Positions 35,041 through 49,000 are shown, counted from the first letter of the stretch. The stretch is DNA of 64,000 nt from Plectrocnemia conspersa (GCA_009617715.1 VTFK01000126.1:806001-870000); one strand, 5' to 3'. Numbers and translations are program-made. The notes: generated by a model not told the origin, from the letters alone.

Positions 35041-38000
35041 TTAAAACAGTGTGATATCGATGTGCAGACAAACTATGGAGCAATATGCGAGATGTCAAAT
35101 TGAGTTTCATAAACATTTTAGAGCAGCATATAATATCACTAACGCCTATCAGTTAAATTATATTTTCTCTAGTAGAAATATATATCTACTAGTATAAATG
35201 TATTTGGACTTAACCAGTGCAAACATAACTTCACTGAAAAATACACATTCACTACTTTTATCATTACATTTTTTTATTACATCCACAATATTATCTTTAT
35301 AACATACAAAAAATAATATGAAATAAGTTTGATGGTGATTTTACTAATATATAATAATTATTATGTAATTTAAAATACTAACAAATTGTATAAAAAATAT
35401 AATTATAAAGACGAATCTAAGCAGATGTATTCTGAAGAAAAAGCTATTGCAGAGAATCCATACAACATACCAATTAAGTAATATTTTTGGATTGCTCGAT
35501 TATATTATTGTATTTTGTAACAACATTATGTTAAAAATTCATATGAAGTATTGGGTATGGTATACCTACATTTTTTATCTCTTGCGTGTGTGAGAGATAA
35601 AATCTGTATTATTAGCGTGTATAAGCGTATTCTAGACTCGAATTCCTGAGCGCAATTAAGTACATATTAAAATATGAAAGAAAATGACAACGGGTCGCTC
35701 TCCAAATTTGGTAGAAAATTAAAGCCACTCATTGCCCGCAGCATTCTCTCTACAGTATGTTTTTACAACTAAAGAAACGTTGATTATTGTTTCCATTACA
35801 CAATAAATAAGTAACCAAAGTAAAGTAAAGAAAAGCTTATGATATGCAAAATTTCTTAATCCTGTTAGAATTACATGACAGAATTTTTTTCTATCTCATA
35901 TGATACAAGTATCAGTAAACTTTGTATGTATTTATTACAATTGTGAAGATATGTTATGTAAATAAAAAAGTTATTGCAAGACTAAATTAATCATTAACAA
36001 TATTTGGATTTATTAAATACTTTTGACGCAACACCCCTGCCATATATTATTACAAATGAATTGGAAGCACTTTGAAGCGAGATAAAATTACACCTGTATT
36101 CTCACAGATCGCTTTCACATCTAAGCGCGTTTATTGGCTGAGAAAGAGAGACAGGGCATTTGTTACCGTGTCGAAATTGATATTTCTCTAAAAAGGGGCT
36201 ACTTCAAATCGCACACGAAGTCGACGATGATGATGATTCATGCGACGGAGATTAATTAAATAATCTCTCTTCGCGCATACATTAGCCGCGAGACGCAAAA
36301 CCAGTTTTTTTCGGTTACAATGTGCTGTTGTACACAATGCATACATCATAATGTGGTTTTGATGTGTGTACAATGTAAAGTGATGTGTGTTTTGCAAATG
36401 AAAAATCGCAGGGTCAAAACTGCATGTGCATACTAATATGTAAATATAAACATTGGCAAGGCTTTTTAACTAACAATCGCAGAATAAAATTTTACAAAAA
36501 AAATCATACAGGCGAAAACTTTAATGTAGCAAATTTAGTGACACATACGAAGATACTCAAGAAGCGCTCTCCCACTCATCTTTGCTAACTAAAACTGAGA
36601 AGTTCGATTCAAAGAGTCAAAAATATTAGATGGCATGTCGAAAGCTCTGAAAACTCAAAATGTAACTTGACATATAATATTAAAAGCAATAGGTAAAAAC
36701 ACAAATATGTATTAGCATTTTCTGCAGCAGGACTTTCTTTCAACTAAACTAAGAATTATATTGAATCGATCACATGGATAAAGGCCGATCTCATATGTCC
36801 AAAATAAAGATTAATCAAATTAGGTATGTGTCATTAATCATTTTTTGTAGCAACATTTGTAAATTACAAATAAATCGACATATTATACTCAGATTTTGAG
36901 AAACACCATGTTCGTCAAAATTATTGTCAACGTGGACAGCGGAACATTCCTCCTCTTAACCGTCCATGTTAATTCGTACACATGATCTATTAGACGTTTT
37001 TTCTTCCTTCTCTTTTATTCTCCGTACGACTTGGTCTGCGGCCTTTGCCGAGACATCGGAATGACGTTATCCGTCGTCGTTGATTGACAGTTTATTAATT
37101 ATTATTTTGATCAAGTATGCGTAAAAGCCTGTCGTTGATCGATCAACACGAAAATTCTAGATCTGTGAACTGAGCGAGTTACCCATTCGGTTTGAACCGC
37201 GCTAAAAGATCGTAGTTGTACATTAAAATAGCTTGCGTACACACACAAAAAAAAACAACATAACCAGCTAATGATAGATGAAGGTTGTGAGTATTGTTGG
37301 ACAAAAAAAGAGCAATTTGTTTAGAATAGTTTCTTCGATTGAGTGGGTGTGTGTTGTTTTTTTCCACACGTTCCACGCCAAGAATTTGACCTCTATACGG
37401 GGAAAATATTTACTATGGTAAAATTGTACATATCATACACAGATTCACCTACCAATTAACGCCATGAGTACAAAACAAATTGTCTGAGTCACAATGTGCC
37501 CATTGTTCGAAACGTCAAAATCCCAACATAAATTCTTACACCTGTACCTATGTCGAGATAAAAAATAAGTCATTACGGCCGAGCGTTCAGTTATACATAT
37601 TTTCATCTCTAATAATTTTTGTAATCAATCAACAACAGGTTCTGGATGTATTAATTATCAGTTATGGCCGAGCACAAACGTTCGCTAAGTGATATTTTGT
37701 ACGACGAGAGAATTCTTGCACGCGACTCTCGTCTTACATTTTTACATCTGTTCGTTTCTAGATTAAAAGAAAAAATAGCATTCAACTCTGCAACAAAGAC
37801 GAATCCTATTAATAAGCCATTAATAAAGCGATTCGTTCGAGCGGAATCCAATCAGACGAGAAGGTAATTAAAATCGAGAGCCGATCTTCAAATCTCGATG
37901 GACGCTGCGAGCGGTGTTTGTTGACGATGCACTTTCTCATACAAGGTACATAAGAGCTTTCTCTCGCATCTAATAACCAACGTTTGTTGTTTATAATGTG

Positions 38001-39856
38001 CACCGAGAAGCATATCGTCTTATCGTATTTCGCTCGTTGAAGATCTTGTTCGGATTTTAACCTGTTTGTTTTGATATTTGGTTCGAATGATGAATAATTT
38101 CCTAGTTACAAGAATGCAGTCTTCAACTAAAATTGCTAGTGAGAAATTAGAGTTGAATGACTTATATGTACCTACGCTCTTACATAACTAGTATCGTTAT
38201 CGACTATCACTCAAAAATCAGAGATTGAAAACTAATATCAAAGTTTATGGTATAAATATAAAATACAGTTTGCTATTAATACGCTTCTCTAATAAAGTAT
38301 TGGTATTTATCTACAATATAAAGTTAATTCAGATGTATTCAGATATAAATACAAAGCAGTTATTTTATAATTGCATGTTAAATACTTATCCTACGACAAT
38401 TAAATAGCAATTAAGGTTTTCTTCGTGCCATCTAACTGGGGACTAGGCAAACTTTCTATGAGAATTAGCGAATAAGAGTTATTTCATCACACGTTAACTT
38501 AATAATGCATAAAACATTGAAGTAACTTTTTTAGTTTTAAGACTAAAAATACAAAATAATATACATTTTTTTCTCAATTTTAATATGAAAACAATGTATC
38601 TATACTTTTAAACCAAAATATTTCTACAAAACTTTAATGCGTTTAAGTTATTATATTAAACTTTTTTGGAAGTTTATATCAATTTCGGTTACATATAATA
38701 TATGAAAACATGAAACTATAATCTAAATATATTAGAAAAATATCACATGAAACAGTGAAAGAACTAGTTCATTTATAAAAGTGCGAAACCCTGAAATTTC
38801 GAATATAACCTATAATGTAGATTGGAAAAAAAAAGATTAGGCAGTCAATCAAAATAAGGAAATAATAGTTAAACATGATAAACGATGGATTTATAAGATT
38901 ATTTTAAATTAATACTAAGCATTCGCTACTTTATTACATAAATTGTCAGATACTATTAACTACGAAAAAAATTATAGAAAGTCGCGGTATTGATTTCATT
39001 GTAATGAATTGGTTCAGATCGGAGATACTGTAGTTTTTTTAAAATTATAATATCAAAGTCTACCGGCTATTCGTTTCAAAAATTGAAGTAAGACTTTGTA
39101 TTTTTTATGTTTAGAAATTAAAAACCTTTTAACAATTTAAGTAAAAGAATAAAAATAATAAACACTATAAAGTAAAAGAATAAAAAAAAAGAACACTATA
39201 GCAATATGGTTGTTTTTATCGTAATCTCCGATGCTTGAGATTATTGGGTTAGTGTGGTTACGCGAAATATTTTTTAGTGTTTAAATGTATATTATGAATT
39301 TTTTAACGGTTAATAATATTTGTACAAAAAATGTATATTATAAATATTTTTATGACTTGTAGTTTATAAAAATAGTGTTACTTACGTTACTCCACACCGA
39401 GCAATAATATGTTAAAATGAGTTTAATTAAATGTTTGTATATATATAAAAATAGTTAACGTAGAACATCGCTCTTAAGGCGACATACCCTTCAAAGCAAT
39501 GTTCTGAAATGTGTTTAAATTTAAGTTTGTAGTCTAGATATGCAACGCTTATGTAAATAAGTAGTGTACATGTGTACAGCGGTACCATAATTAAATAGAA
39601 CATGTCAAATCAGAACCATCCCAATTCAGAACTAGTTACAAAATAGATAATTTTATATTGAAAACTAATTATTTGATAAGTAAATAATTCAATAAATGGC
39701 CAGGTAAACGATAAAACTGTAACAAGTTATTAAAATAAAGGTACTTTATCGGTGATTAATTTTTTTTTAAATTTGTTTATACGTTTTATTTATTTATATA
39801 CAATTATAAATTATATATTTAACTAGGTTCGCTGTACAGAGTAATTCATTGGGTGC

Positions 39857-39965
39857 TTACTGTTCTGACCAATGCTCACTCGCTACCGCTCGTTCGCAAC
39901 TAACCTATTTAAATTTTAATAGATGCGAACAAGCGTCAACGAGTGAGCGTGTGTCAGAACAGTAA
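39857..39965. mobile_element. 109-bp hairpin MITE-like element
   Basis: Arms of 42 bp (39857-39898 and 39924-39965) match at 35 of 42 positions. The outer 13 are perfect (TTACTGTTCTGAC) and the spacer is 25 bp. If TA is the target duplication the terminal repeat starts CTGTTCTGAC, as in Stowaway-like MITEs of the Tc/mariner group. It is GC-richer than its flanks. Confidence 0.55.
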
Positions 39966-40739
39966 TGTATATAAATAAATAAAATGGGAAATAAACAAAT
40001 AAATAAATATTTTTTAGAATAAATTTGACACAAATAACAGGAAAGTGCCAAAATTAAACAGTATTTAAATAAAATGCTTAGTAATAGAAAAGTTGCGAAT
40101 CATTCTATTGCTGTTCACACCCAAACTTAACGTTCGGAACATTTTGGCCTTAACAGTTGATGTATCACCCTACAACAATTTTAAAAAAAATTTTTAAAAA
40201 AAAGTGGAGTACAGGATTTAACAATAACTGATTACATGACAACTGATTTATTATGTCTACTAATCATTTAGTTACATTTACGAATCATTTTTTATATTTT
40301 ACTGATTAAAAAATAAATTATTTACTAAGCAAAAAATTATTATTAAATGACAATTTATATTATTCTTCCGATTGTTTATTTATTTTAATCACAAATGGAA
40401 TTATTTACTTATTATCTAATAATTAGTTACCAATATAAAATTAATTAATAACCTATTTGTTAACTTGTTCTGTTTTTTTACAGTTTTAGGCACACAAAAA
40501 TGAAATTTTTCCAGAATCTCCAGATTATTAATATTCCCAAACAGCAACTTGAAGGAGTGCTATCACAAATACACTCCTCAACGCTACTCGAGGGAATTAT
40601 ATCCAAGCATATGTAGGAATTTTGTATGAAATAAAAATGGATAATATATATGTACATGTATCGAAAAACTTTTTTTGTTCTTTTATGTTAATAATGGGTC
40701 GGCTTAATTATTTGACAAACAGATTAGAGAGACTATAGG

Positions 40740-41700
40740 TGAATATATAATGCACACAGTGTCTTCAAGCTCATTATTCAAAAACATAACATCTTAGAGA
40801 CTTTATTGCATATGTTTTCTATATGCAAATGGAAATTGTAGTCTGCTTGAAATATGACACCCAAATCAATTACCACTTCTGTGCAAAGAAGTACATTTCA
40901 TAATCAAAATTAAGTGATGTTTATGCTCCTTGTATATCGTTATATCATTTGAGATGTATAGTCTCAGGCGTATGTTTGCGTAGGTTCAGTAATTATTGCG
41001 CAAACGAAAATTGCACACAGCGAAAATTAAAAAGCAAAAATTCTGATCATGGATGATCAATATACAAGTATGTATATTTAAGAATACGTCAATATATATA
41101 TATATATATAAAAAAAATAATGTCTGCATATACATATAACATATATGTTAATACGATTTTAATTTTAAAATATCCTGTTTTATGATAAACCTGCATATCC
41201 TATAATTACACAAATAGAGAGAAATATAAAGCGGTTGAAATTAAAAGTAAAATATATTTGACAATTAAATAATCACCTATTTTCAGAATTTTCGTTTGCG
41301 CAATAATCCGGTCACCGTTTGCATACTGTATCAAGCTGAGATTTTGTTTTTAGAGGTAGTATAAAAGTCGTTCTAATTATAATTGAAAGTTCTAATTCTT
41401 TCCCAGTTAGTGTATTTGTTAGCTAGTCTCGAATGATTATAAGACAAGTCATAACAATTATGTGTTTATTAAATTTAAGATTAGAGTACAGGTGTATGTT
41501 CAGTTATTTAACGCATAAGAGATTTTAAATTTATATCATGCATGCATTAATAATTGCATATTTTTTTTTAAATTTACTAATTATTCGTATATACTCGTGT
41601 AATGAAATAATAATAAAAGCAGGTCCGAGCAAACTTCCCTGAGGTACTCCAACTGATATTTTACGCGGTAACGAGTGATCCTTATTTAGGGAAACAACAA
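40740..41700 (-). pseudogene. Non-LTR retrotransposon reverse transcriptase relic
   Basis: On the minus strand RKISVGVPQGSLLGPAF lies at about 41670-41620, and downstream TEVVIDLGVIFQADYNFHLH then IENICNKVSKML lies near 40890-40775. These are the GVPQGS palm block and the DLGV...F..HI...K thumb region of CR1/Jockey/R1-like elements. The YADD block between them is not clear. Confidence 0.6.
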
Positions 41701-42359
41701 GCAGCAGATAGTTTGTATATTAAACCATCATGCCACTTTTAAGAGGGGCGTGACTCCCGTAGCCTTCCCTTTGAATCCACCTGTGACGAACAGGCGGATG
41801 GAAGAAATGAAATGTTATGGAAATGAAACGTATACCCTCCAGAATGGCAGAAAGAGAACCGGAATTTTCCGGGCGAATCGAGAAAAACGCCAAGTTCTAC
41901 TCCGGTGCAAAAACAGTAGAGGAATGTCAGGAGAGGAGACGTGTCCGCGTCAAGTCGACGAACGAACCGATCAGTCACCGACCGCCTGTGTTGCTGTAAC
42001 GCGAGAATCCGTCTTGCCGACATGACGACAGGATACGCGGAGAACCGCCGCCTGTCTTTCGCCAGCGAAGCGAAACCTTTTCACCATTTTCGTTTATTTT
42101 ATTCCATATATGTACATACATTTTAATAAAAACACATGGCCGAATACATGGTTGTTTTGACATGCACCATTTTGAAAAATATTTTTTCCATATCGATTTA
42201 ATTCCACATGAATTATCAACTCGTATGCAATTATAAATTATAATATATAAGCTGTTTGTGTTTTTAAATTAGAACGACGAGAAAGCGCATGGCCAAATAT
42301 ACGATTGTTATGACGCGCGTCATTTTGAAAATTCATTTAGAGCAGTACTCACTCGTCTT

Positions 42360-42760
42360 CCGACGGCCGGATAGATAAAGATTGCACACACTATCACTTC
42401 CGTCGAAGTTCGCACTGATATGACCGAATAATAATAGCGCGAACCGAATTATGCGAGCGCCGCGCCGAGGCCGCAATGCATCTGGCTACACAGCGCCGGT
42501 GCGCTCCGGCGGCGAGATGGAAGATGGAAGGGGTGGGGGCGTTCTCGCGTTCGCGCATGCGCAGCGCCGGTGGAATGTGACCCCGGCGTGACCTTGAACG
42601 CCGCTGCCGCCCCTACCTGCGCTCGCGCATGCCTCCACAGACCGAAGCGCCATTTTCGGATCCGCGAGAGCTTTCCGTTCTAGCTGGACTCTGGCGCTTT
42701 TCATTTTCAGACCAATATGATCGCTTCCGACCGTGGAAAACGACGGCGGAATGTTAAAAA
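42360..42760. promoter_or_regulatory. CpG-rich promoter-like block with NRF1-type sites
   Basis: This is one of the most CG-dense stretches of the window. It holds GCGCATGCGC at about 42553, a second GCGCATGC near 42625, and GCCATTTTC near 42650 (YY1-like). Both motif types mark housekeeping-type promoters. On the minus strand ATGGCGCTTCGG opens a short frame that meets a possible donor (GCGCAG/GTAGGG) at about 42621. That donor is in the wrong phase to join the known TTC28 exon at 9329, so any link would need another exon or a non-coding first exon. Assignment to TTC28 is inference. Confidence 0.4.
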
Positions 42761-44145
42761 CCGGAATGCTACTCGGCCGAACCGGTTGTCGATTTTTTCA
42801 AACTAGCATGAATAACAATTTACAGTGTGTTCGAATCGAAACTTTTTACGGATCCGGATCGCACGATATTTGAATCGAACAACATGCAACTAACACTATG
42901 TATTGCCTTTGTTGGAAACTAGAAACGTTAACGCTGAAACTAAAGGCGCTTTCACACTTACAGATTCGCGTGGATCAAAGCTCCGCAAACGATTTGCTGC
43001 GATGCACTGCGTTTAAGAGAAGAAAAACTTTTAAATATCAACGTAAGTACAACAAGATTTTTGACTGTGTAAATTAAATCTGTGAATACTGCAACGCAAG
43101 ATAAATAACATCTATTCCTGTATTTTTCAATTAAAAGATGTTACGTACCTCTGAACTAAACATAATTTTATAGAACACTGTTTTAAACTCTTTTATTTTT
43201 AAATTTTGCCACACCTGAAAAATCTATATAATAATTTTAACGTTTTAATTATTTTATTTACAAGCACTTTTGCTCTGTAATAATATCAAAGCTATTTATT
43301 TTATCATCACTTTATCCTGTCAATTGCGATAGTTTTGTTCAATATTTCATTAAACATTGGAATAAGTTATTTAAAAACACATTTAAAGCTTGTTTTAACT
43401 CTTTGCCCGCTTTAATCGTGGTACTCTTTTTGACTGTATTTTGTCCAGACGACTTTTGAACCATTACTAATCGTTATTGGTAAATATCAGATAAAAATAT
43501 ATAAAAAGCTGTCAAATTAAAAAAAACTAACACTGAAAAAATACCGTTTTTTAATGCAAAATAGTTGATTAACTAATCTAACATTTAAAATCTTCTTATA
43601 TTTGTGTTGAAAATATTGTCGTTTAGTATAATATATATAACGGATTTTCAATCTATTACCGATATATTTCATTTTTTAATTCGTTGCGTGCTTTTTTTCA
43701 GCGCTCTTTTGACATAATTATTTGAAAATCGTCGACATTATTGAAATTGTACCTATACATACGTATATACTACATGGAAATTAGATAAAACTTCTTTTGA
43801 ATATTTCTAAATCGTGTTAATCGGATTCGGAAGTATAAAATCGGAATCGTGAGCTATAAAAAGTATGCAAAACTTATTTATTTTAATATACTATACATAA
43901 GTAGTATATACTTAAAGAAATGCGCATGCGCGGCGAATTTGTTTACCGGGCCCGAATCTATGCGTATACAGAGACGTGATTTGAGAAGGCAAGTAAGGGA
44001 ATTTGCCCCCCTCCCCTTGAAATTTCACTCATTTTTTTAATATATATATACTCATTTTTTTGTTTTGCATTGGTTTATTTTGTATTTGAAAAGTATTACT
44101 AAAAAAGCTTTGATCTGCATGTTTGTGATTTTCCATCTCCAGTTA

Positions 44146-44343
44146 TCAAATCTTCTTAATATGTCTATGCACTGTTAAACCGGACTGGTTTAGTTTCTCG
44201 GCCAGCTGATGGATAGTTTGATTAGGATTTTCTACCATTTCTGCAGCCAGGACATCATCATCTATCTTTGCGTGTCTCCCACATTTAGGACTATACTTGA
44301 TATCGTAATTTTCCGTTAGATTTTTTAAATTGCTCTTTGACAT
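44146..44343 (-). pseudogene. Mariner transposase N-terminal fragment
   Basis: The minus-strand frame reads DIKYSPKCGRHAKIDDDVL and ENPNQTIHQLAEKLNQS then TVHRHIKKI. This is the helix-turn-helix DNA-binding part of mariner/SETMAR-like transposases (usual pattern SGRP..IDDD, NP.QT..E.A..L..S...V.RHL..). Only this N-terminal piece remains. Confidence 0.65.
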
Positions 44344-44639
44344 TTACGGATATCGATAAATCACCTACCACTACACAAATGTTTTTAGTGGCCGTAGTTG
44401 TTAATTCAATTAATATAACATGTAATTTCGTGTAAATTGTTCAGTCAGTAAAAATCCTGCCATCGTTAATTTTGGGGTCAAATTATTTTTCTAAATATTT
44501 TAATATGTAGACAAAATATGTACTCGGGCTTCAACGGCCAAAGCACGACTAATTGGTAAAACTTAAATTTAAAAAACGACATTCCTTTCAAGATTACCTA
44601 ATATGATATTCTTTATGAGCTGAAGTACCCGATTATTGA

Positions 44640-44885
44640 AAAAAAATGTACCTTATATGTCCCGATTTTAATTAATCATCACAATATTCATCCGTGAGAT
44701 TAGTAAAATCTAGGAAAACCTAATCTATGATGATCGATCGTAATTATAATTATATAATAATCTCTAATTTCTATCTCCCAGACACGAAAAAAATTTAGAA
44801 AACAATGTTAACACGGGATTCAAACCTGGGTAGTCGTCACCGACTATACCACTGGTCTATCTTAATTTATTCGGACAATATTCCA
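44640..44885 (-). repeat. tRNA-derived SINE
   Basis: Read on the minus strand, GACCAGTGGTATAGTCGGTG (A-box region) is followed by GGTTTGAATCC (B box, 44816-44826). Together these make a pol III promoter with tRNA spacing. A body of about 170 bp follows, shared with copies near 26.4 kb and 2.2 kb. Confidence 0.62.
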
Positions 44886-46097
44886 CATGTAATGGGTTTA
44901 TAAGTTGACAAAAATATATAATAGCGCCAAAGCCTAGGATAGGTTACAAGTAGAATTCTTTTTAAATACTACTCGAAAGCAAGATTTTTGACACAAACAT
45001 GACATAACTCAACTTTTAAGCAAAATTAATCAGCTATTACATTATTTCAAACAGGGGTTTTTAATTTCAGCTGAACATTGTCGTAAGGCGTAAATCATAC
45101 AAGCTTTTATTTCATTTTATTAATTTTGTTTTGCATGATATAATCGAACTTTTAACATTAATATAATAACTAAGTAAGTAAATGAAAGAAAGCTGTTCAA
45201 AATATATTTATTTATTTCGATATACATTATATAATATATGCATAAATAGCAAATTTAACATTTTATAATTGCCGAAACCAGCAATCAATTGTAAATAATT
45301 TTTTTACAAAAACACATCTTTAAGGCACATATATGGTTAAGAGTGTAAATATATTCTTTACAATAACATATTGCAAGTACATATTATATAATGATAGCTA
45401 ATTAAAAATATTTGTATCTTCATACTTATCGAAAAAAAGTAATACATACATGATAGTAAGTAGAAAGAGATAAAAAATAATTTGTGCATTAGGTTTCGTT
45501 ATATAATGATGAAGAATAATTTAACATTATCAGTCACAATACGAGTTTTCTACATAAAAGTTCATAATAATTATTCATTATTATATAAATAATATTAAAT
45601 TAGATAATTGCTTCTCATTTAATGAGCTTCTAAATATAAATATATTTCGCAATTTTATTTTGCACCGTTTTTTACAATTATTTATTAATAAGGCATTTCT
45701 TAATACACTTTAAAACAGAAGAGGAACTTTGAAATTTTAATTTTATTAGTTACGACATCGATAAAATAATTAGATTATTTAGCAAATCAAATATTTTTAA
45801 TTCGGAAAATTTATACTAAAACATTTAATAATAATCGTTAGTAAATTCGTATTTAATTATTGAGGTTCATATTTAAATAAAACATACATAGATATTATTA
45901 TGCTGAAAAGAGAGCAGCATATGTCAAATTATAGATAGAATAACCTACGAAAGACTTGTATAAAATATACAAAAGTTAAATAACCGGCGGGACGATTAAG
46001 CGGAAGAATAAATACAAAGCTAAAAATATGATTCTGAGATTGATCCATAGTTAAAGTACATGTAAATTAATCCTAACTGTTTAGCGATAATTATATC

Positions 46098-49000
46098 TCA
46101 TAACTCTTCGAAAAAAGCTACCCTAGCTTTGGTTGAACCCGATTTCACTTTTTTCAAAGTCGAATACTTTGTCTCTCCCATTCTGACTTGATCCTCATGC
46201 AACTGATCCAATTTGGACTGCTTCTCGTCTACCTTCAACACTTCTATTTCTGAACGCAATTCGCGCAATTGAGTTTGCAAGTGCTTTGATTTTTCTAAAT
46301 AATCAACTCTAAAACATAAACATTTTATTTTTATGAAGAAACATTACTATATCAAGTATAATTATGCACGAACCTCTCCTTTTCAATCTCTAACGACAAT
46401 TGCTGAATATCACCATCGGCCATTAACTCGTAAGAATTTAAATCGGAGACTAACGGTTCCATCGTAAGAGGCTCTATGTCTCTCCCGGATATGTGAAGAG
46501 ATTGCAGATCTGTTTGTAAGTCGGAAGGTAAAGAGCAAGAAGAAGGAAACAGTATAGATGATATTGGATTCTGAAAAGTGAAGATAAAATAAATTAAAAG
46601 ATTTAAATTATGAAATGAATGATTACTAAAACTTAAAACATATCTTTGATCTAATTATTTACAAATCAACCCTGATCTAATATCTATGTATAGGATACCT
46701 GGAACATACTTGGTTTAATGTGGTAGTTGTATTTCTACTGAGAAAATGAAGCAGATTTTCTTTTGCCTGTTTTTCTGCAACTCTCGCTTGAAGAAGTTCA
46801 TTCTGAAAAAGATATACTTTTAATTTGCACATTTACGAAGAAATATGATTAAATTTTTACTTTAAGTCTATCAGCCTCAGCTGCTCTCTTCTCTGACTCT
46901 TCCACTAATCTCGCCGTTAAAAATTCAGCTTCTCTAGTCTTTCGCTCTAATTTTAACTTTTCTTCTTCCGTTTGTATCGCAGTCAGTTTCATTCTGGATA
47001 TTTCTTGTTCTGCTTCTGAAGCTTTTTGAGTTAACAACACCGACTCCTCTTCAGCCACTCGACTTTTTTCGGCTAATAAATCGGCGGTTTCTTCCGAGCG
47101 CCGCTGTAAATATTCATAAATTATTTAATTACTCTTCATACAATAGGTATAATTTATAATTCAATTTTACCAATGCTTCATTTGTAAGTCGAATCTCTTC
47201 CTGGTACTGTATCAATCTCTGTTCTAAAGCGGCACGGTCCTTTTCAGCGTTTTCTCTCAGTTGCTTTTCTTTTGCTAATTTATTCCTTTCTATTTGACGT
47301 CTCTGGTGATGATATATTAAGATTATTAAATAGTACAATGATCCGAAATTAAGAATTTTATATTTACCTGTTTCTCTTCTTTAGCCTGGGCTTTCATCTG
47401 TTGAACTTCCATAGTGTCTGCTTTTCTTCTTCTCATATACAAATCATGATTGCCAATACATAAATCTAAAATCTAAAAGAAATACAGAGGTTATATTTTA
47501 TTGGTTACTTAAAATGAAGTTACAACTACTTTTTTTAAATATATTCTTCAATCTAATTTTATAAACGTTGCTAATATCAAAAGCAAAAAAATATGTCAAA
47601 AATATGTTTGCCAGCACAAGCTTTCGATATATTAAATTAGTGCAATCAATGCTAATGTTTATAGATAAAACTATAAAAACACACACACAGTACTATATAT
47701 TTCTAGTTTTTTATAATTATTGTAAAATACATGCTATATATTTTTTTATAATATAACCTTTATAGTAAATTGTAGTTTTAGAAAGAATAATTGATAGATA
47801 AGGTATGTACTATGAATTATTTTATACAAGCATACATGTGCAAAAATAAAATTAAGCCAAAAATATCCATCAATATTTTTTTATATTAATTTTAATGGAT
47901 TTCTGCTATAAATGATATTTATATATAATTTGTTTCTTTCGTCCGTAGAAAAGCGCAAAATTTTAATACAATTAACACAACTTTATTGATCTGAAAAGGC
48001 AAAAAAGGAAACATTTCCATGACATGCAATTATTTAAAAATACAATATAAAATTGTCATTATAGTTAAAGTTTAATTTATAATTCTAAGTTAGTCATCGG
48101 TTGTAGCAGGATATGACTACGTATGGGCATTATGGAATCCAAACAATCGTCTCTCAACTTACATGACTCGCTTGAACTGGCATATTAAAATAGCAATATT
48201 TTCTCTTTGATCGGAGGAATAGAGGTTTAATAGCTTGAATCTAATTTTATCAAATAAAAAAATATACATTTTTTCATGTAATATCGCTCGAATGTATCAT
48301 GGCATGAAAAAGAAAATAAGTCTAAACTGACGACGTGTCGACACTTACTAATTTATTCATCTCCTTCGGTGAGAAAAATATGAAATTCGTCGAAGACTTG
48401 TCAATGAATTTTATAATAAATTTCTTATCGTCATATGATATGTGTTTAATCTCTGACCATGGAAACGTGGTGGTCGGCGTCAGTTTATTATCTTTCAAAT
48501 AGATATTTAAACCGCACGCGGTTACGCCTAAAAATAGTTCAGTTTCCTTTTTATTCTGAAACATAATATTTTTATATATAAATAAACTAGATTTTGATCG
48601 AGTCAATGCGACAACGGTAAAATACTTACAACAATCGCGAAGTAATTAACACCGTACATATCTAAATCTTGTGCTATTTTTAAATATTCCATCTCCGCCT
48701 CGTCTCTTGACATTCCTTTATGATCTGCATACCTAAATTTAAGAAAAAAATATCAGTTATTAAATAAATAAATATCACATATTTAAGATCACTAACCATA
48801 TTTTAATTCTATCCTCCCACATCTCAGGCGTCATTTGGTATTGATCAATCACTCTTTGAGGAAGTAAATGTTCACTAGCCAACATACCAGGTTTGTATAA
48901 GGTCTCGTCGTAATCCCCATACTGTTTTAGTTTAGAACGATTTTAATGCATACACATCAAAAAATAAATTGGTGCAAAATTATATATATATATACCTTCG

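Larger units (their letters stand above)
9330..42359. other. Long gene-poor stretch with transposon relics and GC-richer patches
   Basis: No conserved exon was recognised in these 33 kb. If the promoter-like block near 42.5 kb belongs to TTC28, this is its first intron. It contains the transposon relics listed individually and about ten patches, 200-600 bp long, that stand out as GC-richer with many CG dinucleotides (for example 11575-12110, 17575-17930, 20640-21050, 23400-23960, 29500-30060, 34000-34480, 37640-38050). Many short reading frames occur there on both strands, but none shows a family motif. The remaining sequence is AT-rich, with short TA microsatellites at about 10578-10599, 14661-14681 and 41089-41110. 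Confidence 0.5.
42761..46097. other. Intergenic region between promoter-like block and Merlin
   Basis: AT-rich sequence with a mariner fragment at 44.15-44.34 kb, a SINE at 44.64-44.88 kb and a further NRF1-like GCGCATGCGCGG near 43922. No gene was recognised. The part next to 46.1 kb holds the Merlin 3' untranslated region, whose end I cannot place. Confidence 0.6.

Noticed and set aside
37664..37867. 67-codon plus-strand frame starting MAEHKRSLSD and ending near a GTAATT donor-like site
   Set aside because: Looks superficially exon-like, but no family match, no partner exon, and the opposite strand is also open.
42486..42704. 72-codon minus-strand frame in the CpG-rich block as TTC28 exon 1
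   Set aside because: The possible donor (GCGCAG/GTAGGG) leaves the wrong phase for the exon at 9329, and no TPR sequence is present.
45180..46090. Possible additional 3' exon of Merlin
   Set aside because: The exon ending [13 protein letters not shown] at 46098 is the known C-terminus, so sequence beyond is untranslated or intergenic.
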